Source of the DNA: Corynebacterium sp. HMSC04H06
GTDB lineage: Bacteria > Actinomycetota > Actinomycetes > Mycobacteriales > Mycobacteriaceae
DNA length: 64,000 nt
Assembly: GCF_001815935.1 (NCBI RefSeq)
Contig: NZ_KV823433.1
Coordinates: 1 to 64,000, forward strand
Reading direction: 5' to 3'
Positions 17,809-27,746 of the stretch are shown one piece after another; position 1 is the stretch's first letter; each line of letters starts with the position of its first letter. The translations under genes were made by a program, and so were the position numbers. Below the pieces are notes generated by a model, which did no database searches, was not told the DNA's origin, and worked only from the letters and a program-made list of their open reading frames with translations.

Positions 17809-18495
17809 ATGTCCTTCCTCATCCGCGTTCTTCTTCCCGACACCCCGGGCAGCTTGGGCCAACTGGCGGACGCGATCGGCATGGTAGACGGCAATATCCA
17901 GTCGGTGGACATCGTCGAGAACTTCCCCGACGGCACCGTCATGGACGACATCGTGGTCGAGCTCGCCGCCGGCGGTATGGCCGATTCGCTCATCACCGCC
18001 GCCAGCACCGTCGACGGCGTCGAGGTGGACTCCATCCGCCCGTTCTCGGGCCGGGTGGACCGCCGCGGCCAGATTGCCCTGCTGGCCCGCGTGGCCTCCC
18101 ACCTGCACGACGTGCGCGCCGCGATGACCGAGGTGGTCGCCGCCATCCCGAAGGCGCTGACCTCGACCTGGGCCATCGTCATCGACAACAACGAGCCGAT
18201 CCACCGCATCGCCAGCTCCGACGCCGCCCCAGAGGACGACGGGACCACCCCGCACGACATCGAGGTCACCCAGGCCCGCGCGCTCAACCCGGAGGTCGAC
18301 TCCTGGATCCCGGCGTCCTGGTCCCTGCTGGACTCGGCACTTGCGGCCGCCCCCATCGGGGACACCGGCCTGGTCATGGCAATCGGCCGCACCGGCGGGC
18401 CGGACTACCTGGCCTCCGAGGTCGAGCACCTGGGCAACCTGGGCACCATCCTGGGCGCCTTCCTCAGCGACGGCCGCGCGGGCACCGCGCACTAG
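17809..18495 (+). CDS. ACT-domain protein
   Basis: A 228-residue soluble protein. Residues 1 to about 75 form an ACT domain (FLIRVLLPDTPGSLGQLADAIG, with the Gly-Xaa-Leu turn that binds amino acids). The remaining 150 residues contain no recognised catalytic domain. ACT domains sense amino acids and usually regulate a fused enzyme, so this may be a stand-alone sensor. The ATG at 17809 is chosen over a TTG four codons upstream; neither has a strong ribosome site. The stop codon overlaps that of the convergent HAD gene. A homologue lies next to ligA in C. glutamicum as far as I recall. Confidence 0.78.
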   Translation: MSFLIRVLLPDTPGSLGQLADAIGMVDGNIQSVDIVENFPDGTVMDDIVVELAAGGMADSLITAASTVDGVEVDSIRPFSGRVDRRGQIALLARVASHLHDVRAAMTEVVAAIPKALTSTWAIVIDNNEPIHRIASSDAAPEDDGTTPHDIEVTQARALNPEVDSWIPASWSLLDSALAAAPIGDTGLVMAIGRTGGPDYLASEVEHLGNLGTILGAFLSDGRAGTAH

Positions 18496-19262
18496 GCCAG
18501 CAGCTGGCGCAGGCCCTCTGCCGCGCTGCCGACGACGGTCCCGGCGGCCTCCTGGACGTCCCGCGGGGCCCAGGGGAAGGAAAACGCCTGGCGGGAAAGC
18601 CGGAACATGGACAGATCGTTCCAGGAATCCCCGAAGCTGTAGATCTCCATCTCCTCCCGGTCCCAGCCGGCGTGTTGGGCCGCCCATTCCACGCCGTTTC
18701 CTTTGGTGGTGCCGGCCGGCAGGATGTCCACGAAGCCCTGGTTCTTGGTAGACTCCACGGCGAAGTTCTCGCGCGCCCAGCGGTGGATTGCGTCCTGCAC
18801 CTGCGGGTTATCCGGCGTCCAGGTCGCCACCGCCACGAAGTCTTGGTCCGGGATGGCCTCCGGGGAGGCGTAGGCAACCTCGGTGATGACGCCGGTATCT
18901 GCCGTGCTCACGCACTCGCGGAAGCAGTAGTCCAGCCCGGTAGAGGAAATGCCGTAAACGTTCGTGCCCGGGTTCCCGACCAACCCGTGGACCAGCTGGG
19001 CCACCGTTTCCCTGTCCAGACCCGCGTAGTGGACTACCTGCCGGTTCTTGTCCGCGATGACCGCGCCGGTTGCCAAGATGGAATAGTCGAATTCCACGCC
19101 GGAGCCGGCCAGCGCCCGGTAGGCCTCGTTGTAGGACTTGCCCGTCGCCGCGACCGCGATATTGCCGGCCGCCTGCCACTCGGCGATGGCCTCGGCAATA
19201 TCCGGGTCAAGCCCATCGGGGAAATAGATGGTCCCGTCAAAATCGAAAGCGGCAATCTTCAT
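18492..19262 (-). CDS. Cof-type HAD-superfamily phosphatase
   Basis: A 256-residue cytosolic phosphatase. Motif I is AFDFDGT with nucleophile Asp7 and acid/base Asp9, motif II is VAATGKS, and motif IV is FGDSWNDLSMF; a C2B-type cap domain lies between (about 80-185). Such enzymes dephosphorylate sugar phosphates, FMN or other metabolites, and the substrate cannot be predicted. GGAAGGACC lies nine bases before the ATG. It starts 59 bases after the ligA stop in the same direction, so ligA and this gene probably share a transcript. Its last codons overlap the ACT gene. Confidence 0.85.
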   Translation of the reverse strand: MKIAAFDFDGTIYFPDGLDPDIAEAIAEWQAAGNIAVAATGKSYNEAYRALAGSGVEFDYSILATGAVIADKNRQVVHYAGLDRETVAQLVHGLVGNPGTNVYGISSTGLDYCFRECVSTADTGVITEVAYASPEAIPDQDFVAVATWTPDNPQVQDAIHRWARENFAVESTKNQGFVDILPAGTTKGNGVEWAAQHAGWDREEMEIYSFGDSWNDLSMFRLSRQAFSFPWAPRDVQEAAGTVVGSAAEGLRQLLA

Positions 19263-19321
19263 GCTGTTGGTCCTTCCTCCAGGCTTCGGCGGTAACGCTT
19301 GCGGCGTGATAAGCCTTAAGC

Positions 19322-21493
<2,172 letters not shown>

Positions 21494-21494
21494 C

Positions 21495-21507
21495 TAAGGT
21501 GAAAGCC
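21495..21507 (+). promoter_or_regulatory. -10 element of the exonuclease gene
   Basis: TAAGGT at 21495-21500 ends seven bases before the ATG at 21508; AAGGTGAAAG overlaps it and could instead serve as a ribosome site. Leaderless transcription is plausible. Confidence 0.4.
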
Positions 21508-22179
21508 ATGAACTTCGACGCGACCCGCATGCTCTCCTTTGACCTGGAAACCACTTCGACCGACCCCCGATCCGCCCGCATTGTTACCTCCGCGCTGGTC
21601 ACTATCGACGGGCGCCACGTGGACAAGAAGGAGATGCTGGCGGATCCCGGCGTCGAGATCCCCGAGGCCGCCGCCCAGGTCCACGGGATTACCACCGAAA
21701 AGGCCCGCGCGGAGGGCCGGCCGCACGATGAGGTCCTAGAAGAAACCGTAAACGCCATCAAGCAGGCCTGGGACAACGGCCTGACCCTGGTGGTCTACAA
21801 CGCGGCTTATGATCTCTCGGTCCTGCGCGCGCTGACCGGGGACTTTACTGTGACCGGCCCGGTCTACGATCCCTTCGTCATCGACCGGGTCATGGACAAG
21901 TGGCGCAAGGGTAAGCGAACCCTAGGCGCGGTCTGTGAGCACTATGGGGTCAGCCTGGACAACGCGCACGAGGCGACCGCGGACGCCCTCGCCGCCGCGC
22001 GCGTGGCTTGGAAGCAGGTGCGCCAGGTCTTCCCGGAGCTGGCCCAGAAGGACGTCAACGAGCTGATGGAATTTCAGGCCGTACGCTGGTACCACGACCG
22101 GATGGACTTCAAGAAGTACCTGGAGGGCAAGGGCCGAGACGCCGAGAGCGTTTCTACTGCCTGGCCGATGATCAGCTAG
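21508..22179 (+). CDS. DnaQ-like 3'-5' exonuclease (DEDD family)
   Basis: A 223-residue single-domain exonuclease. The three catalytic motifs are present: SFDLETT with Asp12 and Glu14 (ExoI), YNAAYDLSVL (ExoII), and HEATADALA (ExoIII, the DEDDh subtype). This is the epsilon-type proofreading fold, but without the C-terminal polymerase-binding tail of DnaQ. Substrate could be single-stranded DNA or RNA ends. An upstream in-frame ATG at 21460 is rejected because the -10 box lies between the two. Its position beside ligA fits a repair role. Confidence 0.88.
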   Translation: MNFDATRMLSFDLETTSTDPRSARIVTSALVTIDGRHVDKKEMLADPGVEIPEAAAQVHGITTEKARAEGRPHDEVLEETVNAIKQAWDNGLTLVVYNAAYDLSVLRALTGDFTVTGPVYDPFVIDRVMDKWRKGKRTLGAVCEHYGVSLDNAHEATADALAAARVAWKQVRQVFPELAQKDVNELMEFQAVRWYHDRMDFKKYLEGKGRDAESVSTAWPMIS

Positions 22180-22217
22180 GGCCCGACGCACCGCGCCGAA
22201 GCCCTCACGACTACCCG

Positions 22218-22290
22218 AACTCTCCAGAATCTCCAGAGTCTCCAAGACCTTCATAAGTCTCCCCAGTCTCCACTTTCTCCATAGTCTCCA
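22218..22290. repeat. Array of eight 9-base direct repeats (NNNTCTCCA)
   Basis: TCTCCA recurs at 22221, 22230, 22239, 22267, 22276 and 22285, a strict nine-base period, with degenerate copies CCTTCA at 22248 and TCTCCC at 22258 (one-base slip). The array fills the gap between the exonuclease stop and the AAA ATPase promoter and ends six bases before its -10 box. No open frame through it is credible. Confidence 0.85.
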
Positions 22291-22292
22291 GC

Positions 22293-22308
22293 TGATAGGA
22301 TCCGGGCC
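22293..22308 (+). promoter_or_regulatory. Extended -10 promoter of the AAA ATPase gene
   Basis: TGATAGGAT at 22293-22301 is an extended -10 (TGN plus TAGGAT), and CCGGGCC separates it from the ATG at 22309. With no Shine-Dalgarno, a leaderless mRNA is predicted. Confidence 0.55.
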
Positions 22309-23463
22309 ATGTCTGCACCCTCCCTCCCGCGGGACAACCCGTTCCGCCCCACCTTCGGCGCCGCTCCCCTGTATTGGGTCGGCCGCGAAGTCATCCTCCG
22401 TTCCTTCGAACGCGCGTTGGTCGGCACCGCCGGCACTCCCGGGCGCTCCCTGGTCATCAGCGGATCCCGCGGAATCGGCAAGACGGTCCTGCTCAACGAG
22501 CTCGAGGATCGCGCCCGCACCCAAGGCTGGATCGTGCTGCGTGCCTCGGACCGCAGCCCCATCGTGGAAGACTTCGTCGAGACCACCATCCCCGCGGCCA
22601 TCGAGGACATCAGCCCACGCCCGACCACGCGGGTCAAGCAGTTGGGCCTCGGCAAGGTGGCCAGCATCGGCTTCGACACCGACGACCAAGCGCCCTACAA
22701 GCACAACCTCAACACCCGGCTGCGCGAACTGTCCGGCCACCTCACCGGCACAGGCGTCCTCATCAGCATCGACGAGGCCCAGGACGCCTCGCTGGAAGAT
22801 CTCACCACCATTGCCGTCGCCTACCAGGACTTAATCCGCGACGACCTCAACGTCGCGCTGGTGGTGGCGGGCCTGCCCCAAGGCATCGACAAGCTGCTGA
22901 GCCTGCCGGGAGCTACCTTCCTGCGGCGGGCGGAGAAATATCTGCTAGGCCCGTTGAACCAGTCCCTGACGGCGGAGGCCTTCGAGCTGACTGCCCGGGA
23001 TAGCGGGATCAGCTTCAGCCCGGACGGCATCCAGGCCGCGGTGGAGCTCTCCCACGGCTACCCCTACCTCGTGCAGCTGGTCGGCTCGCTGTCTTGGCAG
23101 CAGGCGGCTCTGCGCACGGCTGGTGAGGACAGCGCCGCCGTTACGGAGGCCGATGTCGCTGAGATAGCACCCCAGGCGATCTCCCTCATGGGCACCCAGG
23201 TCCACCAGCCGGCGGTCAAGGAGCTATCCCCGGCGCTGCGGGAATTCTTGGAGGCCATGGCCCAGGCAGCGCCCGCCGACCCGGTGCCGGTGCACGATAT
23301 CGCCGCGGCGCTGGGCCGGACTTTGCGTTCCCTCTCCGGCACGCGCCAGCGGCTCATCGACGCCGACATCATCGAATCTCCCCGCTACGGCGAGCTCAAC
23401 TTCACCCTGCCCTACCTGCGCGAGTACCTGCTCGCGCGGGACTTCGGCGGGCGGGTTAGCTAA
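22309..23463 (+). CDS. AAA (AAA_16/STAND-like) ATPase of unknown function
   Basis: A 384-residue soluble P-loop ATPase. Walker A is GSRGIGKT (residues 52-59), Walker B is LISIDEAQ (151-158), and an arginine-rich sensor-2 region follows (FLRRAEKYLLGPL). The C-terminal 120 residues look like a winged helix (ALRDLSG-like turn, then LRSLSGTRQRLIDADII). This layout resembles Orc1/Cdc6-like and STAND regulators that bind DNA or nucleic acid. No effector domain or toxin is fused. It is unrelated to its neighbours in function and sits behind a repeat array, so it looks accessory relative to ligA and mnmA. Its stop overlaps that of the convergent gene. Confidence 0.82.
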   Translation: MSAPSLPRDNPFRPTFGAAPLYWVGREVILRSFERALVGTAGTPGRSLVISGSRGIGKTVLLNELEDRARTQGWIVLRASDRSPIVEDFVETTIPAAIEDISPRPTTRVKQLGLGKVASIGFDTDDQAPYKHNLNTRLRELSGHLTGTGVLISIDEAQDASLEDLTTIAVAYQDLIRDDLNVALVVAGLPQGIDKLLSLPGATFLRRAEKYLLGPLNQSLTAEAFELTARDSGISFSPDGIQAAVELSHGYPYLVQLVGSLSWQQAALRTAGEDSAAVTEADVAEIAPQAISLMGTQVHQPAVKELSPALREFLEAMAQAAPADPVPVHDIAAALGRTLRSLSGTRQRLIDADIIESPRYGELNFTLPYLREYLLARDFGGRVS

Positions 23464-24404
23464 AGGTCGCCCGCGTCGCGCTCGAGCATTGTTGCGACTC
23501 GATGAGCAAGCCGGTAGTCCCTGGCGGGCTCGTTAGGCCGGGCTGGGTAGACGTCCACCGCGTGGGTCAGTAGCGTGCGCGGCAGGCCCAGCCGATCGAG
23601 CAGGCGCGCGATAGCGATCGCCACGCCGCGGGTAGCATCCGGTTGGCCGGCCACGGCATCCCCCGCCGTGATGCCCAGGCCCACGCGCGCGCCCGAATCC
23701 AGGTGTTGGCCCAGCCCATCCAGGTCTTTGGGGTTGTCCAGCCGCGGCAGGTCGAGCAGCACCGTTTGGGCGGTGCGTGCCAACTCCCACTGCGGCTGGT
23801 CCAGGTGCAGGTACCGGGCTTGGAAGCGCCCCAGGGTGTCCGCGGCGACTTCGGCGGGCACCGCCGCAATGTCCTCGAAGTCGGTCACCCCCGGCAGCGT
23901 GCCGGCCAGGATTTGGCCCAGGTAGGGCTCGTCCAACTGCAGCACGACCTGCGCGCCGAAGCGGCGCGCCACGTCGGCGGCGTGGCGGGAAATGCCCTCC
24001 TGCAGGCCGAGGAAGAGGTCGCGGCGCGCGCCGCTGTCGGTGATAACGCGGTGCCCGTTGGCCAGCTCGATGGCGGCGGTAAGGCTCCACGGCCCTACGG
24101 CCTGGATCTTGACTTGGGGCACGCCTTCTCCCCAGACGGCCTGCATTTCGTCCAGATCGCGCTCCATCCGGTCCCAGACCCGGCGGGTAAGCAGCTGCGG
24201 GCGGTCGGTCATCTGCCAGGCGCGCGGTCCGCGGTCGACGGTCACGAACTCCACTAAGCCGGCGGTCCGGCCGATAGCGTCGGAGCCCAGCCCTCGGTCG
24301 GGCAGCTGCGCTAGGTGCGGCAGATCGCCGGTCTCCCCCAGCACGATATCGGCGGCCTCCGGCATGGAAGTTCCCGGCATGGGGCCTAGCCCGAATCCTG
24401 TCAC
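23460..24404 (-). CDS. MetE-like (cobalamin-independent methionine synthase family) protein lacking cysteines
   Basis: A 314-residue protein with the TIM-barrel layout of the MetE C-terminal domain: KIQAVGPWSLTAAI, VVLQLDEPYL and the late LTHAVDVYP strand. Methionine synthases bind zinc through His, two Cys and Glu; this protein contains no cysteine at all, and the HxC position reads HLD. Methyl transfer to homocysteine by the usual mechanism is therefore unlikely. A protein of this kind is conserved near mnmA and ligA in mycobacteria as I recall (Rv3015c region), but its role is unknown. It starts with GTG, with AAGGAG 11 bases upstream, 63 bases after mnmA, and is probably cotranscribed with it. 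Confidence 0.8.
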   Translation of the reverse strand: MTGFGLGPMPGTSMPEAADIVLGETGDLPHLAQLPDRGLGSDAIGRTAGLVEFVTVDRGPRAWQMTDRPQLLTRRVWDRMERDLDEMQAVWGEGVPQVKIQAVGPWSLTAAIELANGHRVITDSGARRDLFLGLQEGISRHAADVARRFGAQVVLQLDEPYLGQILAGTLPGVTDFEDIAAVPAEVAADTLGRFQARYLHLDQPQWELARTAQTVLLDLPRLDNPKDLDGLGQHLDSGARVGLGITAGDAVAGQPDATRGVAIAIARLLDRLGLPRTLLTHAVDVYPARPNEPARDYRLAHRVATMLERDAGDL

Positions 24405-24467
24405 GCTGTCACTATCTCCTTCGTTGGGTGCCTCGAGTCGAAGGCCCGCCGGCGCTCAAAGGGGCGC

Positions 24468-25553
24468 CTAGGCCGTCTCGCAGATCGTGCCAGAGCCCAA
24501 GACGATATCGCCAAGCTCGTCGTCGGTCGGCAAGTAGAGCACGGCGGCCTGTCCCCGGGCTACGCCGGAGAGCTCCCCGTGCAGGTCCAGGCGCATCTGA
24601 TCGGCCGCGCGGTCGATGTGCGCGGTGCACGGCACAACCGAGCCGTGGGCGCGCACCTGGACCTCGCACTCCAGTGTGCCGTCCATGGCCGGGTGTAGGT
24701 ACTTCAGCCGGTCCGCGCCGATGGAGGTCACGGCCAGGTCCTCCCGGGCGCCGACGGTGACGGTGCCAGTGGCGGCGTCGATATCCGTGACGTAGCGGGG
24801 CCGGCCGTCGGCGGCGGGCTGCTTGATGTCCAGGCCCTTGCGCTGGCCGATGGTGTAGTTCCAGGCACCGGCGTGCTCTTTAAGCTCCTGCCCCTCTTGG
24901 TCCACGATCATGCCCGGGCGCAGGCCGATCCGCGCGCCCAGGAAGGCCTGGGTGTTGCCGTCCGGGATGAAGCAGATGTCGTAGGAGTCCGGCTTCTTCG
25001 CGGTGGAGAAGCCGTGGGCGGCCGCCTCCTCGCGGATCTGTGGCTTCGGGGTGTCCCCGATGGGGAAATAGCAGTGCTCCAGCTCGTCGGCGGAAATAAC
25101 TCCCAGCACGTAGGACTGATCCTTGTTCTCGTCCTTGGACCGGCGCATGTAGCCGTGCTGGTCCAGTGTCGCGTAGTGGCCGGTGGCCACCGCGTCGAAG
25201 CCTAGCGCCATGCCCTTTTGTAGCAGCGCGCGGAACTTGATCTTCTCGTTGCAGCGCAGGCAGGGGTTCGGGGTCTCGCCGCGGGCATAGGAGTCCACGA
25301 AGTCCCCGATGACCTCCTCCTTGAACTGCTCCGAGAAGTCCCAGACGTAGAACGGGATGCCCAGCTTGTCGCAGATACGGCGGGCGTCGGCGGAGTCCTC
25401 CAGCGAGCAGCACCCGCGGGCTTTCTCCCGGGTCTGTTGCGCGTCCTTGTGCAGCGCCAGGTGCACGCCGACAACCTCGTGGCCCGCCTCGACCGCGCGG
25501 GCAGCCGCCACGGAGGAATCCACTCCGCCACTCATCGCCACCAGTACTCGCAC
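24468..25553 (-). CDS. mnmA: tRNA-specific 2-thiouridylase
   Basis: A 361-residue enzyme that thiolates U34 of tRNA(Lys), tRNA(Glu) and tRNA(Gln). The PP-loop is MSGGVDSS (residues 7-14); catalytic cysteines are Cys101 (NPCLRCNE, with Cys98 nearby) and Cys194 ([10 protein letters not shown]). The central and C-terminal beta-barrels are complete. Sulfur comes from a cysteine desulfurase; one is encoded 6 kb away in the same orientation. It begins with GTG at 25553, with AAAGGTGG about seven bases upstream. Confidence 0.96.
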   Translation of the reverse strand: MRVLVAMSGGVDSSVAAARAVEAGHEVVGVHLALHKDAQQTREKARGCCSLEDSADARRICDKLGIPFYVWDFSEQFKEEVIGDFVDSYARGETPNPCLRCNEKIKFRALLQKGMALGFDAVATGHYATLDQHGYMRRSKDENKDQSYVLGVISADELEHCYFPIGDTPKPQIREEAAAHGFSTAKKPDSYDICFIPDGNTQAFLGARIGLRPGMIVDQEGQELKEHAGAWNYTIGQRKGLDIKQPAADGRPRYVTDIDAATGTVTVGAREDLAVTSIGADRLKYLHPAMDGTLECEVQVRAHGSVVPCTAHIDRAADQMRLDLHGELSGVARGQAAVLYLPTDDELGDIVLGSGTICETA

Positions 25554-25712
25554 GCCGCGCCACCTTTCTTTCCATCACTGCCGCCTGCCGGATTATCTAA
25601 AGCGGCTCAAAAGTCTACTCCCTCGGCCCAACGCAGGGATAATCATCGCCATTCCCGCCCGGATCGGGCCGGGCATTGGTCTACCTCCCCTCGGTGTCTA
25701 CAGTAAGGGGTC

Positions 25713-26558
25713 ATGGGTAGGAAACGGAACCGAGGCAGTGAGGCTGGCGCAGGGATTATCGGCCTCTACGACATTGATACGGGCCAGGCGGAGGTGGTCG
25801 CGGACGAGTTCCGCCGCGACGGCTATATCCTCAACGTCAATGGAGTGCCCAGCAGCCACATCGTGCTCGGTTCGCCGGGCGAGCTGGAATTCGAGTACAT
25901 GCGGTGGATCGCCGCCGCCGTTGAGGTGCTCAACCCCGTCGACCCGGTGGCGCTGCGCGTTACCCACCTGGGCGGGGCGGGGTGCTCGCTGCCCCGCTAC
26001 TTCGCCGACCTGTGGCCGCGCTCGCGCCACACCGTCGTGGAGCTGGACGCCAAGCTCGCGGAGCTGACCCGCACGCTGTTCGACGTGCCGCGTGCGCCCA
26101 CGGTCAAAATTAGGGCGGGCGAGGCCCGCGCGGAGACGATGGCCTTCCAGCCGGCCAGCCGGGACATCATCATCCGCGATGTCTTCGCCGGGGCCACCAC
26201 GCCGCGCCCGCTGACCACGGTTGAGTTCTTCGCCGCGTGCCGAAAGGCCCTGGCGGGCGCGGGGCTATACGTATCCAACTGCGGCGATCACTCGGAGCTG
26301 CAGGGCGCCAAGGCGGAGCTGGCCGGCATGGCGGAGGTCTTCGACCATCTGGCCGTCATCGCGGATCCGCCCATGCTCAAGGGCCGCCGCTACGGCAACA
26401 TCATCCTGATTGGCTCGGAGTCTCCCCTGCCTGCGGCCGGATCGGTCGAGGCCGCCGCCCTGGCCAAGCAGCTGCTGGGCGGCGCGGTGCCCGCCCACTA
26501 CAAGGACGAGGCTTTTACTCGCAAGTTTATCGGCGGGGCTAGCTCACGACGCGACTGA
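25713..26558 (+). CDS. Spermidine-synthase-like Rossmann protein
   Basis: A 281-residue protein with an SpeE-type fold: an N-terminal beta domain, then a Rossmann core with THLGGAGCSLPRY (motif I region), VVELD (ribose-binding acid) and RDVFAGATTPRPLTT where aminopropyltransferases have the catalytic Asp loop. The glycine-rich loop and the DSSDP-type motif are both altered, so polyamine synthesis is doubtful; a methyltransferase-like or non-enzymatic role is equally possible. TACAGT (25699-25704) lies eight bases before the ATG, and AAGGGG between them could be a ribosome site. The last 20 bases overlap the convergent GH25 gene. Confidence 0.78.
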   Translation: MGRKRNRGSEAGAGIIGLYDIDTGQAEVVADEFRRDGYILNVNGVPSSHIVLGSPGELEFEYMRWIAAAVEVLNPVDPVALRVTHLGGAGCSLPRYFADLWPRSRHTVVELDAKLAELTRTLFDVPRAPTVKIRAGEARAETMAFQPASRDIIIRDVFAGATTPRPLTTVEFFAACRKALAGAGLYVSNCGDHSELQGAKAELAGMAEVFDHLAVIADPPMLKGRRYGNIILIGSESPLPAAGSVEAAALAKQLLGGAVPAHYKDEAFTRKFIGGASSRRD

Positions 26559-27690
26559 CGATGCCCGCCAGCTGCTGCACGTCCAGGTGCCCGCCGTTGG
26601 CCCCTGCGGCCGTGGCGGCCTGGGTGGCGTCCGCGACCGTCTGCTCGTCGACCTCGATGCCGGCAGTGTGCCCGGCGTTTTCCAGCAGCAGCGCCAGGTC
26701 GCCGACGGAGTAGTCACCCGCGGCCATGGCCTCGAGCTGCTCGACCGGCAGGGCGCCCTCGGCGTTGAGCTTTTCGACGTAGTCGATAAGACCCTCCGCG
26801 GCGTCGCGGTCGATGCCCGCCTCACCGGCGGCATCGGCCAGCTGCGGGGCGGCGGCCACGCCGGCGGCGATAGCTAGGATGGCGGCAACCAGGGCGGTCG
26901 AGTCCTTGCCCAGGTCCGGGGCGCCGGTCACCACGAGGTCCTCGAGGACCCCGCCAAAGTCGACGTAGTTGCCGGCGCTGAAGGAATCCAGCTGGGCGTG
27001 GGTACCGTTGAACAGGTTCATGTCCACCTGGGTGGGGATACCGGCGACCTTGCCGGAGCCCGAGCGCTGCCAGAAGGACAGCTTGTTCCAGCCGCCGACG
27101 GGCTGCGGGGCGGCGTCCTGGTAGGCGGCCAGCCACAGCGGGTACTCCGAGAACTGAGTGGTATTGCCCATCTCCACTTCCCAGAAGTACTTGTAGGTGT
27201 AGATCATCGGGGTCCGTCCGGTGAGCTTCTTGAGCTCATCGGTGAATTCGCGGACCCAGGCCTGCATCTGCTGCGGGTTCTTGCCGTCGGTGACCTCGAT
27301 GTCGAGCACCGGCGGCAGGGACTGATCCGCCACCAGGGCCAGCTGGGAGGCGAAGTGCGCGGCCTGCTTCTTCGGGTCCGTGTTCGGGCGCCCGTAGTGG
27401 TAGGCGCCGACCTTCAGCCCGCTGGCGGCAGCCGCGTTGGCGTCGACGGCGAAGTGCGGGTTGCTAAAGCCCTCGCCTTCGGAGGCCTTGACGAAGGCGA
27501 AGGACTGCCCGTCGGACTTCACCTGGCCCCAGTCGATGGGCACCCCGCCGGGGTGCTGGTGAGCGGCGACATCCACGCCCGCGGGCGCAGACGTGCTCAG
27601 CGGAGCGGCGTGCGCGGGGGCGGCGGTGGCGACGAGGACGCTGGCGACGACGGCGGTCAGGGCGGACTTGAGCGACTTAGTGACGGTCAT
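26539..27690 (-). CDS. Secreted GH25 (lysozyme M1-type) hydrolase with C-terminal extension
   Basis: A 383-residue exported protein. Residues 1-28 are a signal peptide ending AHA. Residues about 37-235 form a GH25 muramidase barrel with Asp40 (GVDVAAHQHPGG), the catalytic pair Asp130 and Glu132 (PPVLDIEVTDG), YTYKYFWE and the terminal VDMNLFNG. The last 130 residues are alanine-rich, helical and unrecognised; they include a hydrophobic segment near 262-278 and may anchor or regulate the enzyme. The ATG at 27690 is chosen over one 39 bases earlier because TACACT ends seven bases before it. It follows mprF on the same strand but has its own promoter. Confidence 0.88.
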   Translation of the reverse strand: MTVTKSLKSALTAVVASVLVATAAPAHAAPLSTSAPAGVDVAAHQHPGGVPIDWGQVKSDGQSFAFVKASEGEGFSNPHFAVDANAAAASGLKVGAYHYGRPNTDPKKQAAHFASQLALVADQSLPPVLDIEVTDGKNPQQMQAWVREFTDELKKLTGRTPMIYTYKYFWEVEMGNTTQFSEYPLWLAAYQDAAPQPVGGWNKLSFWQRSGSGKVAGIPTQVDMNLFNGTHAQLDSFSAGNYVDFGGVLEDLVVTGAPDLGKDSTALVAAILAIAAGVAAAPQLADAAGEAGIDRDAAEGLIDYVEKLNAEGALPVEQLEAMAAGDYSVGDLALLLENAGHTAGIEVDEQTVADATQAATAAGANGGHLDVQQLAGIVSRVVS

Positions 27691-27703
27691 GCCGGCGAGT
27701 GTA
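27691..27703 (-). promoter_or_regulatory. -10 element of the GH25 gene (leaderless)
   Basis: TACACT on the minus strand (plus 27698-27703) lies seven bases before the ATG at 27690. No ribosome-binding site is present. Confidence 0.5.
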
Positions 27704-27746
27704 CCGACTAAACCACAACAGTCACACAAATAACACGCGTTTCAGA

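Noticed and set aside
16428-19295. Plus-strand open frame of 955 codons
   Set aside because: It runs antisense to gatC, the permease and HAD genes and out of frame with the ACT gene; composition is Arg/His/Pro-rich without any domain.
21508-23463. Exonuclease plus ATPase as an anti-phage defence system
   Set aside because: No toxin, sensor or mobility gene nearby, separate promoters, and the exonuclease is probably part of the conserved ligA neighbourhood; kept only as a low-ranked lead.
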